This document shows, piece by piece, positions 46,127-57,878 of a DNA stretch of 64,000 nucleotides (the stretch's first letter is position 1; each line of letters opens with the position of its first letter). Under the pieces are notes generated by a model. It had not been told where the DNA came from. It did not search any database and was given only the letters and a program-made list of their open reading frames with translations. This stretch comes from Eremomyces bilateralis CBS 781.70 (Eukaryota; Ascomycota; Dothideomycetes; Eremomycetales; Eremomycetaceae): the NCBI RefSeq assembly GCF_010015585.1, contig NW_022985068.1, positions 370,571 to 434,570 of the forward strand. The letters run 5' to 3'. The position numbers and the translations under genes are program-made.

Positions 46127-47224
46127 TCAAGACCGGGAACCATCCGACTTCTTCCGCCCTCTATTAATGGCCCGTCCAACCGGCCGTCCGATCGCGTCTC
46201 GAGCAATTTCCTGCAACCAATTCGGCCACCACCGAATCCCCGACGCCGCCCATAAATTATCCGGCAGGATCAACTGCGCGCCCTTCCGACTGAAAATCTG
46301 CTCCACAATGCGACCCCCAACGTATTCCGGCGTCATCATCTTCCCCCCCTTCTCAATCTGCTTCGCGTCCTTGGCCGTCATATCGGTCCGCACCCAGCTC
46401 GGATGGGCAACCGTCGTGACGATCCCCGGCGCCTTATAGACGTGCTTGATTTCGCACGTCAGCCCCTCGTGGAAGGCGAGCGCGCCCGCCTTGCTGGCGG
46501 AGTAGGGGATACCGGCCGGTAGCGCGAGGTACGATGCCATGCTCGCGATCGTGACGATGTGCCCCTTGTTCTGCGCGATCATACTCGGGAGGCAGGCTTT
46601 CGTGGTGGTCCAATGTGCCAGGAGGTTGATGCCCATGATTTTATGGAGGTAGTCGTCGGGCGTGTGGAGGATGGGGTACGAGCCGCCGATGCCGGCATTG
46701 TTGACGAGGATGGAGGGGTCGCCGAGGGTTTTGCGGACGGATTCGATAGCCTCGTTAGTGTCGGAGGCGGAGGTGACGTCGCATTTGAAGTAGGAGACGG
46801 AGGGGTTCTCCTTCAGATCCTCGGGGAGTTCTTGTACGTCAAGAATGGCGACACGGACGCCTCTTTTGACAAGCCCAAGGACAATCTGTTTACCAATACC
46901 GTTGCTACCGCCGGTAACCACTGCAATCTCCTCATCCCATTTCCATCCTTCCTGGGCGGAGATGCGCCAATTGTTGGTCGCCAGTGTATTAAGCGCGCGG
47001 TTTAGGCGCTTCCCAAAGCCTAGTGCAAGGAGGATCCATAATCCAAGTTTCACTTTGTCATCCTGGATCCAAGAAGGAATGAAGTCTAGTTCTAGGAATT
47101 GACGCTGTACATTCTCAGGTAGGAACCTCATTGCAGCCAGAGTCGAGCCGGTGATGGCTGGCTCAAATGCAAGGCCGATAATGCCTCCCACCAACTTCAA
47201 TGTGAGCCTTTGGAGCGACGTCAT
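46127..47224 (-). CDS. Membrane-anchored short-chain dehydrogenase (retinol dehydrogenase/SDR16C-like)
   Basis: The product has 365 residues and no intron. A hydrophobic N-terminal part (about residues 8-30 and 58-70) should anchor it to a membrane, probably ER or lipid droplet. The Rossmann motif is TGGSNGIG at 104-111, NNAG lies at 175-178, and the catalytic set is S228, Y241 and K245 (YSASK), all intact. The PG-type region after it (PSWVRTDMT) is typical of classical SDRs. The overall shape, with an N-terminal membrane segment and a C-terminal basic tail (RGRKKSDGSRS), resembles the SDR16C/retinol dehydrogenase 10 and DHRS branch, which oxidise lipid alcohols; the substrate here is unknown. 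The start at 47224 was chosen over one 77 codons upstream because the conserved part begins there and the upstream stretch looks non-coding. Confidence 0.88.
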   Translation of the reverse strand: MTSLQRLTLKLVGGIIGLAFEPAITGSTLAAMRFLPENVQRQFLELDFIPSWIQDDKVKLGLWILLALGFGKRLNRALNTLATNNWRISAQEGWKWDEEIAVVTGGSNGIGKQIVLGLVKRGVRVAILDVQELPEDLKENPSVSYFKCDVTSASDTNEAIESVRKTLGDPSILVNNAGIGGSYPILHTPDDYLHKIMGINLLAHWTTTKACLPSMIAQNKGHIVTIASMASYLALPAGIPYSASKAGALAFHEGLTCEIKHVYKAPGIVTTVAHPSWVRTDMTAKDAKQIEKGGKMMTPEYVGGRIVEQIFSRKGAQLILPDNLWAASGIRWWPNWLQEIARDAIGRPVGRAINRGRKKSDGSRS

Positions 47225-48545
47225 CTTGGTTTTCACCTCAACCGAAGTAGTTGATTGACAAGCAAGAGTCTCGATTGCAAGAGGAAACGTATAAATATGG
47301 GTATGAATGGCTTTCGAGCACGGAACGCGGCGGCGTAGAAAAAGTAAGCAAGGCAAGCTGCAAGCCAGAAGAGGAATTGTTAACAACCCGAATGGACGGT
47401 AGAGATGGTGGCGCGATATAAATTGGTCACAGTCCCCAGGCTCTTTCTGTTCCAACGATGTTGGCGACTAGCAAATATCATTGATGTACTCCGGATATGT
47501 GCACGTTATTGAAGATTTCTCGAAGTTCATCAGATATTGCATGATGGATGTGATTCACGGAGGTCGAGATGTCTGGTGTAGAGATTGCGGAAGCGGAAAT
47601 ATCGGCTCGGCCCGCATTCCGGTAGCACATGCGGCTACAGGTGCCGGAACGCACCCGCGGAATAATAATATACCTCCCTTAGTAATCACTACAGGACCCG
47701 ATTCTCCAAATTCATCAGTTCTACATATTCTCCTTTACGGCTCTAACGCTGAATAAATGGGCCGGAGATGATCATCAGCGGGAATGTGGTGCAGTACTAT
47801 GACCCAGACCGACGTTGTGAGCTCATTTTGCGAGTAACGGGCGAAGAAACCTAGAATGACTTGCGTGAGACAACGTGGAGTGTGCAAACGTTTGTGGATC
47901 CACATGGGATTGGTGACTACGGGTCCGTACGGTAAGGATTTAGAGTAGGTTGTCCTGTCGTGTTTAATCTGACGGTGCTATGCCTTCTAGGGCTTGACTT
48001 TTTAAACACCTTAAAGAGACATGAACTGAGTCGCTGGTTATGGAAGAACAAAAATGGGCCTTAAGGAACCGGCACCTCCCGGGTTCTTATACAATCTCCT
48101 GAGCTAAGAGACACTTAGGCGAAGGTGTCAGCTAACAGATGGATTGGGTACTGCGGACATCTAGGTGGAATAGTCCAACACATATTGTTCCTAATGGTCC
48201 AGGAATCCCTCCCTTGTCGAAGAGACCTGCATAGTATATGTTCTCTTGTGATAGTTCCGATCAGTGGTCGCCAGGTAGCTCAATGTCACGCAACTTACAG
48301 CGCGCGTCCTTGGACTCATATGTGACTTCACCTGAGCCTCGTATCTTAAGAGGAGACATTCGTACGGGTAGTATATTCATCAGAGCCGCACATATTCGCA
48401 AGGATGACCTTGACGAACAGACAAGCAGAACCTCGCATCTCGATGTCGGTGAAAGAGGCGCAACACTAGGAAATGGGGAAACCTCAGTTCCGTCTTGCTC
48501 TAGCTTTCGCCACAGGTTTCTTTATATTCCTAGCCCTATTTTGTT
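47225..48545. other. 1.3 kb spacer without a recognisable gene
   Basis: It separates the start of the SDR gene from the end of the UsgS-like gene, both on the minus strand. Small open frames show no similarity that I recognise. Confidence 0.5.
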
Positions 48546-49868
48546 TCATGTGAATCTCTTCCCAGGGAATTCGTCGATGAACTTCTTTGCCGTGGGCTTT
48601 AACTGCGCGTTCAGTTCATCCAGTCTGTGGATCGGCAGGGATAAGAACTCGTGCTTGTTCGTCCACTTCACCTGACTTTGCGCATAATCCCGGGCAGCCG
48701 ATGGCGAAGGAGGCGGGTCGGTGATCTTTGTGATGAGATATGCAGTGCTCGCTTCAGCAATGCCGTAGACAAGGACACCGAGCAGCGGAATCTTCAGCAT
48801 GGCATAGAATGCCAAAGCGAAGCCGAAGAGAACGCCGGCGCGGTCATGGAACCATTCCTTCTTTTGAGCCTTAGTGTAGGGTACCCTTGAGAAGTATGGA
48901 TCAAGCTATTGAAACATTAGCCACGTGGCTCACTTGATAGAATCTATGAAACTTACCAGTTCTCGCATGAGACTGCGGGAGGAGAAGTAGGTTTGTAAGA
49001 AGACAACTAGGTAGCGTCTGGGAAGGAAGAGTCCACTTCCAAAAATCACCAAAGCCGGCGGAGTGCCGACTGACTTATTGAACGTGTAGAAACTCGCAGC
49101 CGGAAGGACGAATCGCCCAACAAGAGGCAAAAAGGACAGGGCGTATACCGCTAATGATATCGCTGCTCGTCTCCCGTACCGAATTAAGAACGCCAAAGCC
49201 GCATCCATCGGTGACTTCTTCTCCCCTGAACCGTGACGAGAATACAATTTCAGATTCTCGTAGTACATGGCCCGCAGTTTGGTTGGGTCATCGGACTTGT
49301 GCTTGGCGATATACGTTCGATCAACCCAATCCAGGGATTCCATAAACCTTAAGACGAGTTAGTGAATCGTTGACCCAACTATCTCCTTTTTAAGGGTCGG
49401 GAAATGCAGCTTCGCTTACATTCGGTCCAATGTTGGACTCACAAAGCGCATGAATGACATCAGGAAGAACGGTACTTGAAGGACCGAGTTCTCAATAAAG
49501 CTCAGTCCTTCAATCAGCTCGTTGTCCCAGTCCGCCGCGTCTAGATTCATAAATAGTCCAAGCATCCATATCAGGACTTTTACCACTACAACCTGCCTCG
49601 CGATTAGCATATGACTACACGGATTTACGATTGAGCTTACCGGGATTGAGATGATGATACGGATAGCAAGGCCCGAGACTACCGCCAATACTGCTTGCCT
49701 GTAATGGTCGGAGGTAAATAGAGCTGGATTTTGGAGTGCTCGATGTGCTGGAACCCTTCAAGTCAGCTGTAGCTCAACGAATGCAACAAGGTGATTGTCC
49801 GTACCACCAACGAGAGTTAGCTGCGCACCGCGTAAGATCGCATTGATGTCAAAGTTCGACATCGACAT
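48546..49868 (-). CDS. Fungal multi-pass membrane protein, UsgS-like
   Basis: Five minus-strand exons (49868-49805, 49747-49641, 49592-49420, 49347-48957, 48905-48546) give 364 residues. The N-terminus NFDINAILRGAQLTLVGAHRALQNP is followed by hydrophobic segments at about 45-75, 95-115, 170-225 and 265-300, so I infer four to six membrane spans. Conserved-looking loops include DWVDRTYIAKHKSDDP and RAMYYENLKLYSRHG. The C-terminus is soluble and basic (KWTNKHEFLSLP, KKFIDEFPGKRFT). It resembles proteins annotated as transmembrane protein UsgS in filamentous fungi, which have no established function; this is a remembered similarity. The gene model is supported by canonical splice sites and by phase at every junction. 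The 48-nt intron at 49593-49640 is a multiple of three without a stop. Confidence 0.8.
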
Positions 49869-50640
49869 CTTGCCGTCAGAGTAGCAACCTCCTGTTGCTC
49901 TTATGATGTTTGCATCCGAAGCCAGAAATATAACTAGATATTTGTAAGAGGTTCATAATTGGATCCATATGAACCCCAATGGTCGTCATCATTGGTGGGG
50001 GGTCTAGCTAACCCAATGAGGCTAGCGCAATATCTGGTTCCACTCAAGTGATTCAACTGATACAAAGCAATAACTTATCAACAAGCGTAGACGCGAACCG
50101 CCAAGCGGTTCGCCCTAACAGAGCCTTGAGGAACGAAGCTCGAGTTGGCGATTGTGAATCCCAAAACGGCACTCGAATTATTCACAGAAGCATCACGAAA
50201 GGTTTACGGTTCATTGGTTGGAATAGAGGATTGTTGAGATTAAAATGTCTGCAGAGGCTCAATGTCTAGCATAGTGGGATAGAACTTCACATGATTCAAG
50301 GAAAAGTATAAGACTAAGAGTAATACTAGCTGTCGCTCATTGGTCTCAGAATTACTGTCCAATATCTGTAGAAGAGCTGCGTAACGCAGGAGAAGACGAG
50401 ATGAGACGAAACAGACTCATCTCGATATATACACGGCCTGTTGGTCTTGCCACAAAGGACCCTGAATCACGACATAGGATCTTCAGTTCCAACAGACCTT
50501 CTCCTTCCTATTGTTCCTACAAATTACAATAGGATTTAGAAGGCTGTGTTGTCGTGAATCATAGAAGATCAGTATTCAACATATTCAACAGGGTCCAGGA
50601 TCAATAGGGTATCTAGACTGAGGGAGAGCATTGAATTTGA
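49869..50640. other. AT-rich spacer at the left edge of the accessory island
   Basis: It has no recognisable gene and should hold the UsgS-like promoter at its left end. A perfect 9-bp inverted repeat with a 10-nt loop lies at 50397-50424. Base composition is more AT-rich than in the coding neighbours, consistent with old repeat-derived sequence. Confidence 0.45.
50397..50424. repeat. Short perfect hairpin (9-bp stem, 10-nt loop)
   Basis: CGAGATGAG at 50397-50405 pairs with CTCATCTCG at 50416-50424. It could be a mobile-element end or a terminator-like structure, or chance; no run of T follows. Confidence 0.5.
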
Positions 50641-51531
50641 TTTGTATATCACAGTTCTGGATCGATAGATTCAGGTATCACCGTCGTCACGCCGCTGAAC
50701 CGGAACCGGTGGAACTTGAATGTCGAGGCTACGCTGTCGTTTCACAGGCAACGGCAAGGCCTACTCCGGATTTTCATGTCCGAACACAAGTGGAAAGACG
50801 GCCAGCCGACGGAGGAGGAAGCATTCATGATGTTCAGTTACGGGGACGATAGCGCCGTTCCGGTCCCAGCCATCTTCATGTTCGTGCCTGGGATGCCCAT
50901 CGTCGTCAATCACAATACCCACCAAGGCCTGAAGCTAGTCAACGGCGCCAGCTACGCGGCGTTGGACGTCGTTCTCGACGAGGCATACCCGGGCCATCGC
51001 ATCGACGCCGACACCATCCTTCACTTCGGCCCTCCGGCGGGGATCCTGCTGGCGTCCGGGACGACACGAGACTTCCATTTCGTTGGCATGCCGGCTGGCA
51101 CCATCCTCCTTACGCCGATCAGCGCCAAAATCGAGTGCCAGAAGAAGCGGCCATGGCAAAATCAGGACGTCAGCCGGCGAGGATTGCCATGTACAGCCGC
51201 ATTCGCCTGTACGGACTACAAAGTACAAGGCAAGACGCTAAACCCCGTGGCGCTGGAGTTGCGGGGGACGCAGGTGACCAACATCGACGGCAAGGCGGTG
51301 GCCAGCCAATGCGATCCGTACAGCTTGTACGTGCAGCTGTCGCGCTGCCCGTCGCCGGATGGTATCATGCTCCTGTCCCGGGCGCGAGAACGGGACTTCG
51401 TAGGCAATCGGGTGCCCGATAACATGGTGGCGGCGGAGGCACGGTTAGGACGGCTGAGCGAGACGACCATCCAGGACGCGGAATCTTGGGACTGGTCATC
51501 CGAGGGGGAAAGGTTCACAACGCAGAACTAG
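50641..51531 (+). pseudogene. PIF1-like helicase, C-terminal remnant
   Basis: The open frame of about 296 codons matches the C-terminal half of PIF1-type helicases as found in Helitron-derived and expanded fungal families. Visible are ITVVTPLNRNRWNLN, FVPGMPIVVNHNTHQGLKLVNG, the late helicase motif CTDYKVQGKTL (the AxxxHKSQGxT equivalent, here with TDYKVQGKT), and YVQLSRCPSPDGIMLL. There is no upstream Walker A or B motif in any frame nearby, and the frame closes upstream at 50638-50640, so the motor half is missing and the gene cannot make an active helicase. The remaining frame has no internal stop and is GC-richer than its surroundings, suggesting recent insertion, gene-conversion or constraint. 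No Helitron Rep domain or terminus is visible. Confidence 0.7.
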
Positions 51532-51604
51532 TGTTCGGAAAGGAAAGCAGCGAACCTGCGCGGATGTAATGTATATTCAGGTATTAGTTTGGTTAGCTAT
51601 ATTA

Positions 51605-51657
51605 GGCGCAAAGAAAGATCCAGGCACAAAGAAGATCGTGGCACAAAGAAAATCGCG
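51605..51657. repeat. Three imperfect copies of a 17-18 nt unit
   Basis: The unit GGCACAAAGAAGATCGT is repeated with small changes at 51605-51622, 51623-51639 and 51640-51657, just after the helicase remnant. Three CACGTG hexamers follow at once (51659-51664, 51682-51687, 51694-51699). Confidence 0.75.
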
Positions 51658-52248
51658 TCACGTGTCAAGTCACATGAAAATCACGTGCAATGTCACGTGA
51701 ATTTTGGTACCATGGGGAAAAAGGGCGGCATAAACCTTGAGTTCCTCAAGGCATAGTTAAGCATGTCGTCCAAGTCAGTCAACTCTTTGTCTTTGATATA
51801 ATGGAAGGTATTAGCTATTGGTTATGTTTGTTCCTAGGCTAGACTGTCATAATTAAAGAGAATCGAGACAAAGTTTCAGCAAGCAGACTGGACGAATTCC
51901 CTGGTCCACTAGAGGTCCACACTCCGAAAACTGCGTGCTACCGAATTTCCGTTTGTAGTTTAGCGCCGCCATTTCCATGCTATTATGACGGATATTATGG
52001 TATTCATGACCCTCCTATTGATATGTTGTTCCGATCGACCTACGATCCGAGCCCTAGAGCTTGCTTTGCTTTCAACTCTCTCTAGATTTAGTTAAGGATT
52101 TTTATGTAAGACTGGGAAGACATACATCAACGAGTATAATGGCAGCTGCGGCACACCCAATGTTGACAGCCACCCATCGGCCCGCCTGGGGGACCCAGGC
52201 ATCCACCCACGCGGTTCCCTTTTTCGCCGCAGCGACAGCAAGTCCACG
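51658..52248. other. Spacer between helicase remnant and NLR pseudogene
   Basis: No intact gene is seen. An N-terminal effector domain of the NLR pseudogene might have lain here, but I recognise none. Confidence 0.4.
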
Positions 52249-54013
52249 CTAATAGGAGCTAGGAAGTCGCAAATAGCTATCCGATACTGCCACGATATCC
52301 GCGATACATCGCCGCAAACGTCAGTCTTCTGGGTATACGCTAGCACCAAGGCCCGATTCGAAGAAGCGTACAGAGATATTGCAGACAGGCTAGAGCTTCC
52401 GGGGCGAGAGAATCCGAAGGCCGATATTTTACGGCTGGTCTACGACTGGCTGTGCGAGGAGACAAACGGCCAATGGACGATGATCCTCGATAACGTCGAC
52501 GACGTCGAGACCTTCTCGTCGCGAAAGGACGAGCAAGATAAGCCGCCCGAAAGCCCGCCAGTATCACTGGCAGCTTACCTCCCGCAAAGCCGGAACGGAT
52601 CGATCCTGATCACTTCTAGGAACAAGGATGCAGCAGCCGGACTGGCAGGAGGCTACAAGAATATCAAGGAGGTACAGGCAATGGACGAGAGCCAAGGCCG
52701 ACAACTCCTCCGGAACAAACTACTGCAGGACGCGTTGACCGACGACGCAATTGATCTACTGCGTGCTCTCGACTGCATCCCTCTTGCAATCACCCAGGCC
52801 GCTGCATACATTAACCGGCGAGCTCGAATGACGATCCCTAAGTACCTCGACGAATTTCGAAGAAATAATAATAAGAGAGAAAATCTCCTAAATTAGGATG
52901 TTGGCGATATCCGCAGGGGCGATAGTGCATCTAACTCGGTGGTATCGACATGGCAGATATCGTTTGAGCGTATTCGTAAAGGAAGGCGTTCTGCTGCAGA
53001 CTTACTATCGATTATGAGCTTCTTCAACCCGCAAGGAATTCCAGAGTCGATACTTCAAAGGCGTAGGAGGAACAGGGCAGAATTAAACGGCGAAGGCGAG
53101 GCTGACGCCGCCTTCGAAGAAGACTTTGATACCTTACGGGCATATTCGCTTATAGCAGCGACTGCCGAGCTCGACATGTATGAGATGCATGCTCTAGTGC
53201 AGTTCTGTACCCAGGTCTGGCTGTCGTCGTTTAGTGATGCGGAGAGATGGAAGCAAAGGTTTATAGGGCTAATGGCACAGGAGTTTCCAACAGGGCAATT
53301 CGAGAACTGGGGGAGGTGCCAGCAGTTACTTCCGCATATCGAATCCCTATACGACAAAGAGCCGGCGACCGACGAGTCCTTGAAGGACTGGGCTCAGATT
53401 CTTATAAATTCTGCGTGGTATATGTGGATGATAGGGAGGTATAAGATAGCACACGGCATGGCAGTAAAGGCGCTGAGTACTAGCGAAAGGGCATATGGGC
53501 AGGAAGACCAGATGACACTAATAAGGGCTACCGTCCTGGCGTTGGTGCTACAAGGTTAGGGGAAGTACTCGGAGGCAGAGAAGCTGGAGCGGCGAGCGCT
53601 AGAAGGGAAGGAGAAGGAGCTTGGAATGGATCATCGAGAGACACTAACTTCCGTCTACTACCTTGCCTATCTTTTACACAGGTGCAGGCGATATAAGGAG
53701 GCGTCCGAGCTCTACCAGAGAGCATCCAACGGCTATAAGCTGGAGCTCGGTTCTCAGCACCCGACAAACTATTGCGTGTCTAGATCACTTTGCAGCTATG
53801 CAACAAGAGGCAGAGGAGGAAAGACTAAGACCAAGCAGGACATCAGTTGACAATGATATAGAGGAGCTTAGAGAGATACCCACTGATGGTGTAGGTGCTA
53901 GTACTCTGCATGGTAGTGAGGCTATGCCTGAGCAAGCCAGCAACAGCTTGAAGAGCAAAAATGACTCGTTGTACACGCGCCTGAAAGGGAGGATGCGTAG
54001 AAAAGATGTATAG
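52249..54013 (+). pseudogene. Broken NB-ARC/TPR (NLR-type) gene
   Basis: The frame encodes an NB-ARC nucleotide-binding region followed by TPR repeats, the architecture of fungal NLR-like proteins used in non-self recognition. Matches include IAIRYCHDIRD, VFWVYASTKARFEEAYRDIA, the kinase-2 segment WTMILDNVDD, the RNBS/GSILITSRNK segment and LDCIPLAITQAAAYI. The later part has WQISFERIR, MSFFNPQGIPESIL and Kinesin-light-chain type TPRs. It is broken in several ways: the P-loop reads IGARKS instead of a GxGGxGKS form. There are in-frame TAG codons at 52894-52896 and 53557-53559, and the frame shifts by one base near 53770, where the last 80 codons continue in another frame. No credible start or effector domain precedes 52249. 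Both stops can arise by a single C-to-T type transition in CpA context, as in RIP. Confidence 0.8.
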
Positions 54014-54758
54014 AATAGAAATATGACTGTTCTATTACTGATGTAGTTTCCTAAGTAACATGCTGTACTGTGAAGAATAAATCACCCGATTTGGATGGGT
54101 TTAAGGCAGAAACGCCCAACGGTTCAGTTGAAATAGTGGATTATGTAACATAATTTTGGAAGCGGGATTAATTCCAAATTTACAATGCTATTTCTGCATT
54201 GCGCTGACAACGTATGAGATCTCTTGTTAGGAGGACAGTGCCGAGAACAAATCAAAGTGTAAAACCGGAAACCGATTCTGCTCGCGACTGTATATGGTCC
54301 ATGAAGTGGTACAGTATATATTAGATTAGGAAGGATAGGCCTGAGTAGTGGTAGCCTGCATATCCCACGGGAGAGGTCAGGGTAATTAAATGAATCGACA
54401 GGAACGTACATCCAAAGGTATTTGGACCCCGGTTCATATTCGCCTGCCATATACTGAATAGCGTTGTTATGTACGCGGGGGATGAAAACGACATCAACAA
54501 ATTGTCAGAGCGTTCGTTTGGTGCGTCTTGCAACAAGGCTGCCAGGAAACATTACCTTGGTCTCCGCTAGAAATCGGCACAGTAGCCGCGACCTTGCAGC
54601 ATATTGGCAAAAGAAAGGCAAAATAAGGCGACAGTTAGAGAAGGGTGAATAAACCAATCATAATGTGGAAGAAATGAGCTGGCTGGAAAAGCTTGGGATT
54701 GCTGAGCTAGTGGCATCGTAAGGCTGATATGAGCAGAACACTATCGCATTCCGACACA
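54014..54758. other. Spacer between NLR pseudogene and VAC14
   Basis: AT-rich left part and VAC14 3' UTR at the right; no gene is seen. Confidence 0.5.
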
Positions 54759-57700
54759 TCATGTCTTTTTCGATTTCCGTCCTCCAACACCTCCCGCAAA
54801 CCGCCCAAGATGACTTAGACTCGACTTCGCCCTCGAATGCGGCGCCGGCTGCTGATACGGCTGCGACGGCGCCAGCACCGGCGGCCGGGAGATACTCGCC
54901 GCCGAATCGGGTCTCACTGCCGCTCCTTTCGCCTGCGCGTCGGCCAGCGGCCTCCGCTCCCGGTCGTGCAGCGGCTGCGACCCCTGCGCGAGACCGTCGT
55001 CTTCCAACCCCTGCATCCGCTGCGCCTTGCGGCCGCGCTCCTGGGTTGCCTTGAATTTCTCGAGGAGGTCCATCCAGCGGACGGGGTCGTCGCGGGTCTT
55101 GAGACGGTTGGGGCGGTCGAAGTTGGAGGTGGCAGGCGTGGGTGGGGCGCTGAGGGTGACCACTGAGTCGGTGTTGCTCTTTTGACGGGAGTGGTGGTTG
55201 TGAGATACGTACGTTCTGGGGGCTATGTGAAGGTAGCCGATGGCGCTGACGCTATTGAGGCGGTTTTTGAGAGCGTAGAAAGCCGAGGATTGGGGGAGGA
55301 GCATGAGGAGGCCGTAGAGACATTTATAGAGGTGGGGGTAGCGCTCAGGTTCGAGGAGTTGCAAACGGAGGTCTAGGTAGAAGAATTGTAAGAACTGCGC
55401 TCACCGATTCGCACATCAGATCTTACATGTAAAAACCGGAGACTCCAGCAGCTGCACGAGTTTGTCAATCTGAATGAGGAGATTGACAGTCATCTCCAGT
55501 TCGGCACTAATCATGTTCAGCGGCTTCCTGTTACATATATAACGTCACTTACAAAATCTGTAATAGATTGTATGCTTGTTCGTACGCTTGACCCAACAAG
55601 CACAAAGAAAAGGTTGCGACGGAGTTATGACACCATGATCGAAACAACGCGACAAAGAAGTGTTGTCCCTCGCGAGAATCTAGATTGCGCAGTCGTCTCC
55701 TCAGGTCTGCCAATTCAGGGGCTGTGATCAAATTGTTGTTAAGGTTTTGAATCATGATGCTGGCGAATTCGATATCCTCATCTTTCTCCAGGCAATCAGC
55801 CATGGTGCGGTATATCCGCTCGGGACTGAGGCTCAGACATAGCTGTCGAATAATCAAATTGCCTCTCGTCTCTAGCAATCTGCGGTCGGTTGCAAAGAGT
55901 TTGAGGAGGTTGACCATGAAGGAGGTAAAGTAGGAGTCATCGCTTCCCTTGGATATCTGGGATAGGAGAAGCAAATCCCGAGTGACGACGGAGTCGGATG
56001 GATCGGAAAGTGTCTTTAGGAGAGCAGGGAATATCCCGTCGTTGATGGCTAAAATCTTTCTGGGCGACTTTCTATGCAGCATGATCAGCCACTGGAGCGC
56101 CGCGACACGTGTCGCTTCTTGCTCATTTAAGAACTGCAGCGTCAACGAATTGACAGCGGCCTCGTAGTCGAGGCCGACAGATGATAGCCGTGGCTGATCT
56201 TCGTTTTCGTATTGAACTGATGGTTGGGGAGGCTCCGCTGATGGTTTATCCTGAGACTCTTTGCCAGTGCTTCTCGAAAATTTGGATAGGCCTGATTCTC
56301 TGCGCTCCACCCCGACTGCCTCCTTCGATGATCCAGTTGAAGGGGTCGGTATACTAGACGGCGCCATTGGAGCAGAATGCGTCTGCGTTCGCGGAGCGTC
56401 ATCCGGTAGTGACAAAATATATTCGGTCAAGGAGGTGTTGACCCGGTTCGCTGCTTGGCGGACTTGCTCCACGTCATGAGCCATGGCAGGTAAAACCTGA
56501 GATAAGAGCCGTGGAACGAATGGTAAAATATCCTCCGGACAAATGTCGAAGAAGGTGTCGATCCATCGAAGACTGGTGATTTGGAGCTCCTCCGAGGATG
56601 ACTCGCTGAGAAAGGTGACCAAGATGTCGAGGATTTTAGCATGATCGACGTGTATGTCCTGACCAGGTATCCAATCGCTTTCGGTGCTGACGGATTTCTC
56701 ATCATTTGCGGTATATGATCCTTCCTCATCACCACTCAGGATGTCCTCCTGAATGTCTTCTCCCGCTGGACTGATTGGATCACTTGCCATGCTTGAGACT
56801 CCACTCTTACTGCTCATGAGGGACCGTTTGCCATTTCCACGACCCTTGCGGCTCTCTGCGATTCCTCGTTTGATCCGAGATATCTTCTTGATCTCCGCAA
56901 GGAAACGGTCGAGGCAAACCTGTGTGGTGGTATGTACATCCTTGTTCGGATCGCTCAGAAACTTGAATAAACCAGGCAAGAATGACGGTAGGAAAGTGAC
57001 CAACTCGAGATCCGGTATTGAATCGAGAAGAGTTATCCAGTTGACCAGAAACGTCCGTGTGAAAGGGTTCAAGACGTTGATTCTTTCCTCCAGGAGGGGT
57101 ATGAATTTGGAGAGGGAGAAAGCCGTGGGGAAGTCGACATGGGCCGCATCATCTTCCCTACCTTCATTGTCTGACTCGACAGTCTCACGAAGCATGGAGA
57201 CGTAGGATGAAGCTGATTCTGACACGATATCTTTCACAAGACGGTCCAGGAGTTCGGCCCCATTCTTGACCGACAACTCGGTGTCTGCGGCCAGCTAGAA
57301 CCCGTTAGCCTCGCGGCTCGACATAACCCAGCTTTCGAAGTCCTCTTTACCTTGCACAGCGCGTCAAAAACGTCGTTGAAGTAGACCAGTATTTCGCCCT
57401 TTGCGACCTTGGCAATGTTGTACATGCTCTCACAAGCGTAGTATCGGACTCGGGCATCTTGGTCGGTGAAGCAGGCTAAAACCGGGGGAACGATCTCTTC
57501 CAAATACCGCGCAACTTCCTGTATATGGCGTTAGAAGTGGTCTGCGCATTGTATGAATCGTGAAGCCAAACCGGTCCGAGAGCAATCGAAGCCGCAGCAA
57601 GTCCGATGAGACCTCCATTCCGGGCATGCGGCTGGTGGACAGCATATGCATACTCATGGCATAGCTGATGGACGATCTTCTGGATCTTGTCGTGCTCTTC

Positions 57701-57878
57701 TGCAGCGAGCGCCTCGCGTACCACACTTTCGAGTCTGTTGGGGAGCTCTGTCAGCTGGCTCGAGAGTCATATGTTCAAAACGGTAGTCCGGTGGATTTTG
57801 CGCCACTTACTCAAGGGCACCGCTCTTCCGCTTGTCGTATATCTTGTCGTTCAAGGCCTTCTGGATGCTTGGATCCAT
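54759..57878 (-). CDS. VAC14: VAC14, scaffold of the PI(3,5)P2 kinase (Fab1/PIKfyve) complex
   Basis: Vac14 is a HEAT-repeat scaffold on the vacuole membrane that holds Fab1 kinase and Fig4 phosphatase and controls PI(3,5)P2 levels. Six minus-strand exons (57878-57811, 57734-57572, 57518-57351, 57294-55553, 55506-55427, 55372-54759) give 944 residues. The N-terminus has HEAT units such as GLIGLAAASIALGP, EEIVPPVLACFTDQDARVRYYACESMYNIAKVAKGE and PFTRTFLVNWITLLDSIPDLELVTFLP. A Ser-rich linker covers about 210-390. The conserved C-terminal domain at about 450-750 includes ALQWLIMLHRKSP, HNSVATFSLCLL and [33 protein letters not shown], the last spanning two splice junctions. The end is Gln/Pro-rich and basic. 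The 80-nt exon 5 is set by the family sequence, not only by splice signals. Confidence 0.96.

Noticed and set aside
46127-47455. SDR start at 47455, 77 codons upstream
   Set aside because: The upstream stretch lacks family similarity and reads like leader sequence; the conserved protein fits a start at 47224.
50439-50494. TGTTGG...CCAACA ends considered as a solo LTR
   Set aside because: Only 56 bp long, with no target-site duplication or primer-binding site visible; six-base inverted ends occur by chance.
50000-54100. Interpretation of the island as a Starship or other giant cargo element
   Set aside because: No tyrosine recombinase (DUF3435 captain), flanking repeats or target duplication is visible; only remnants are supported.
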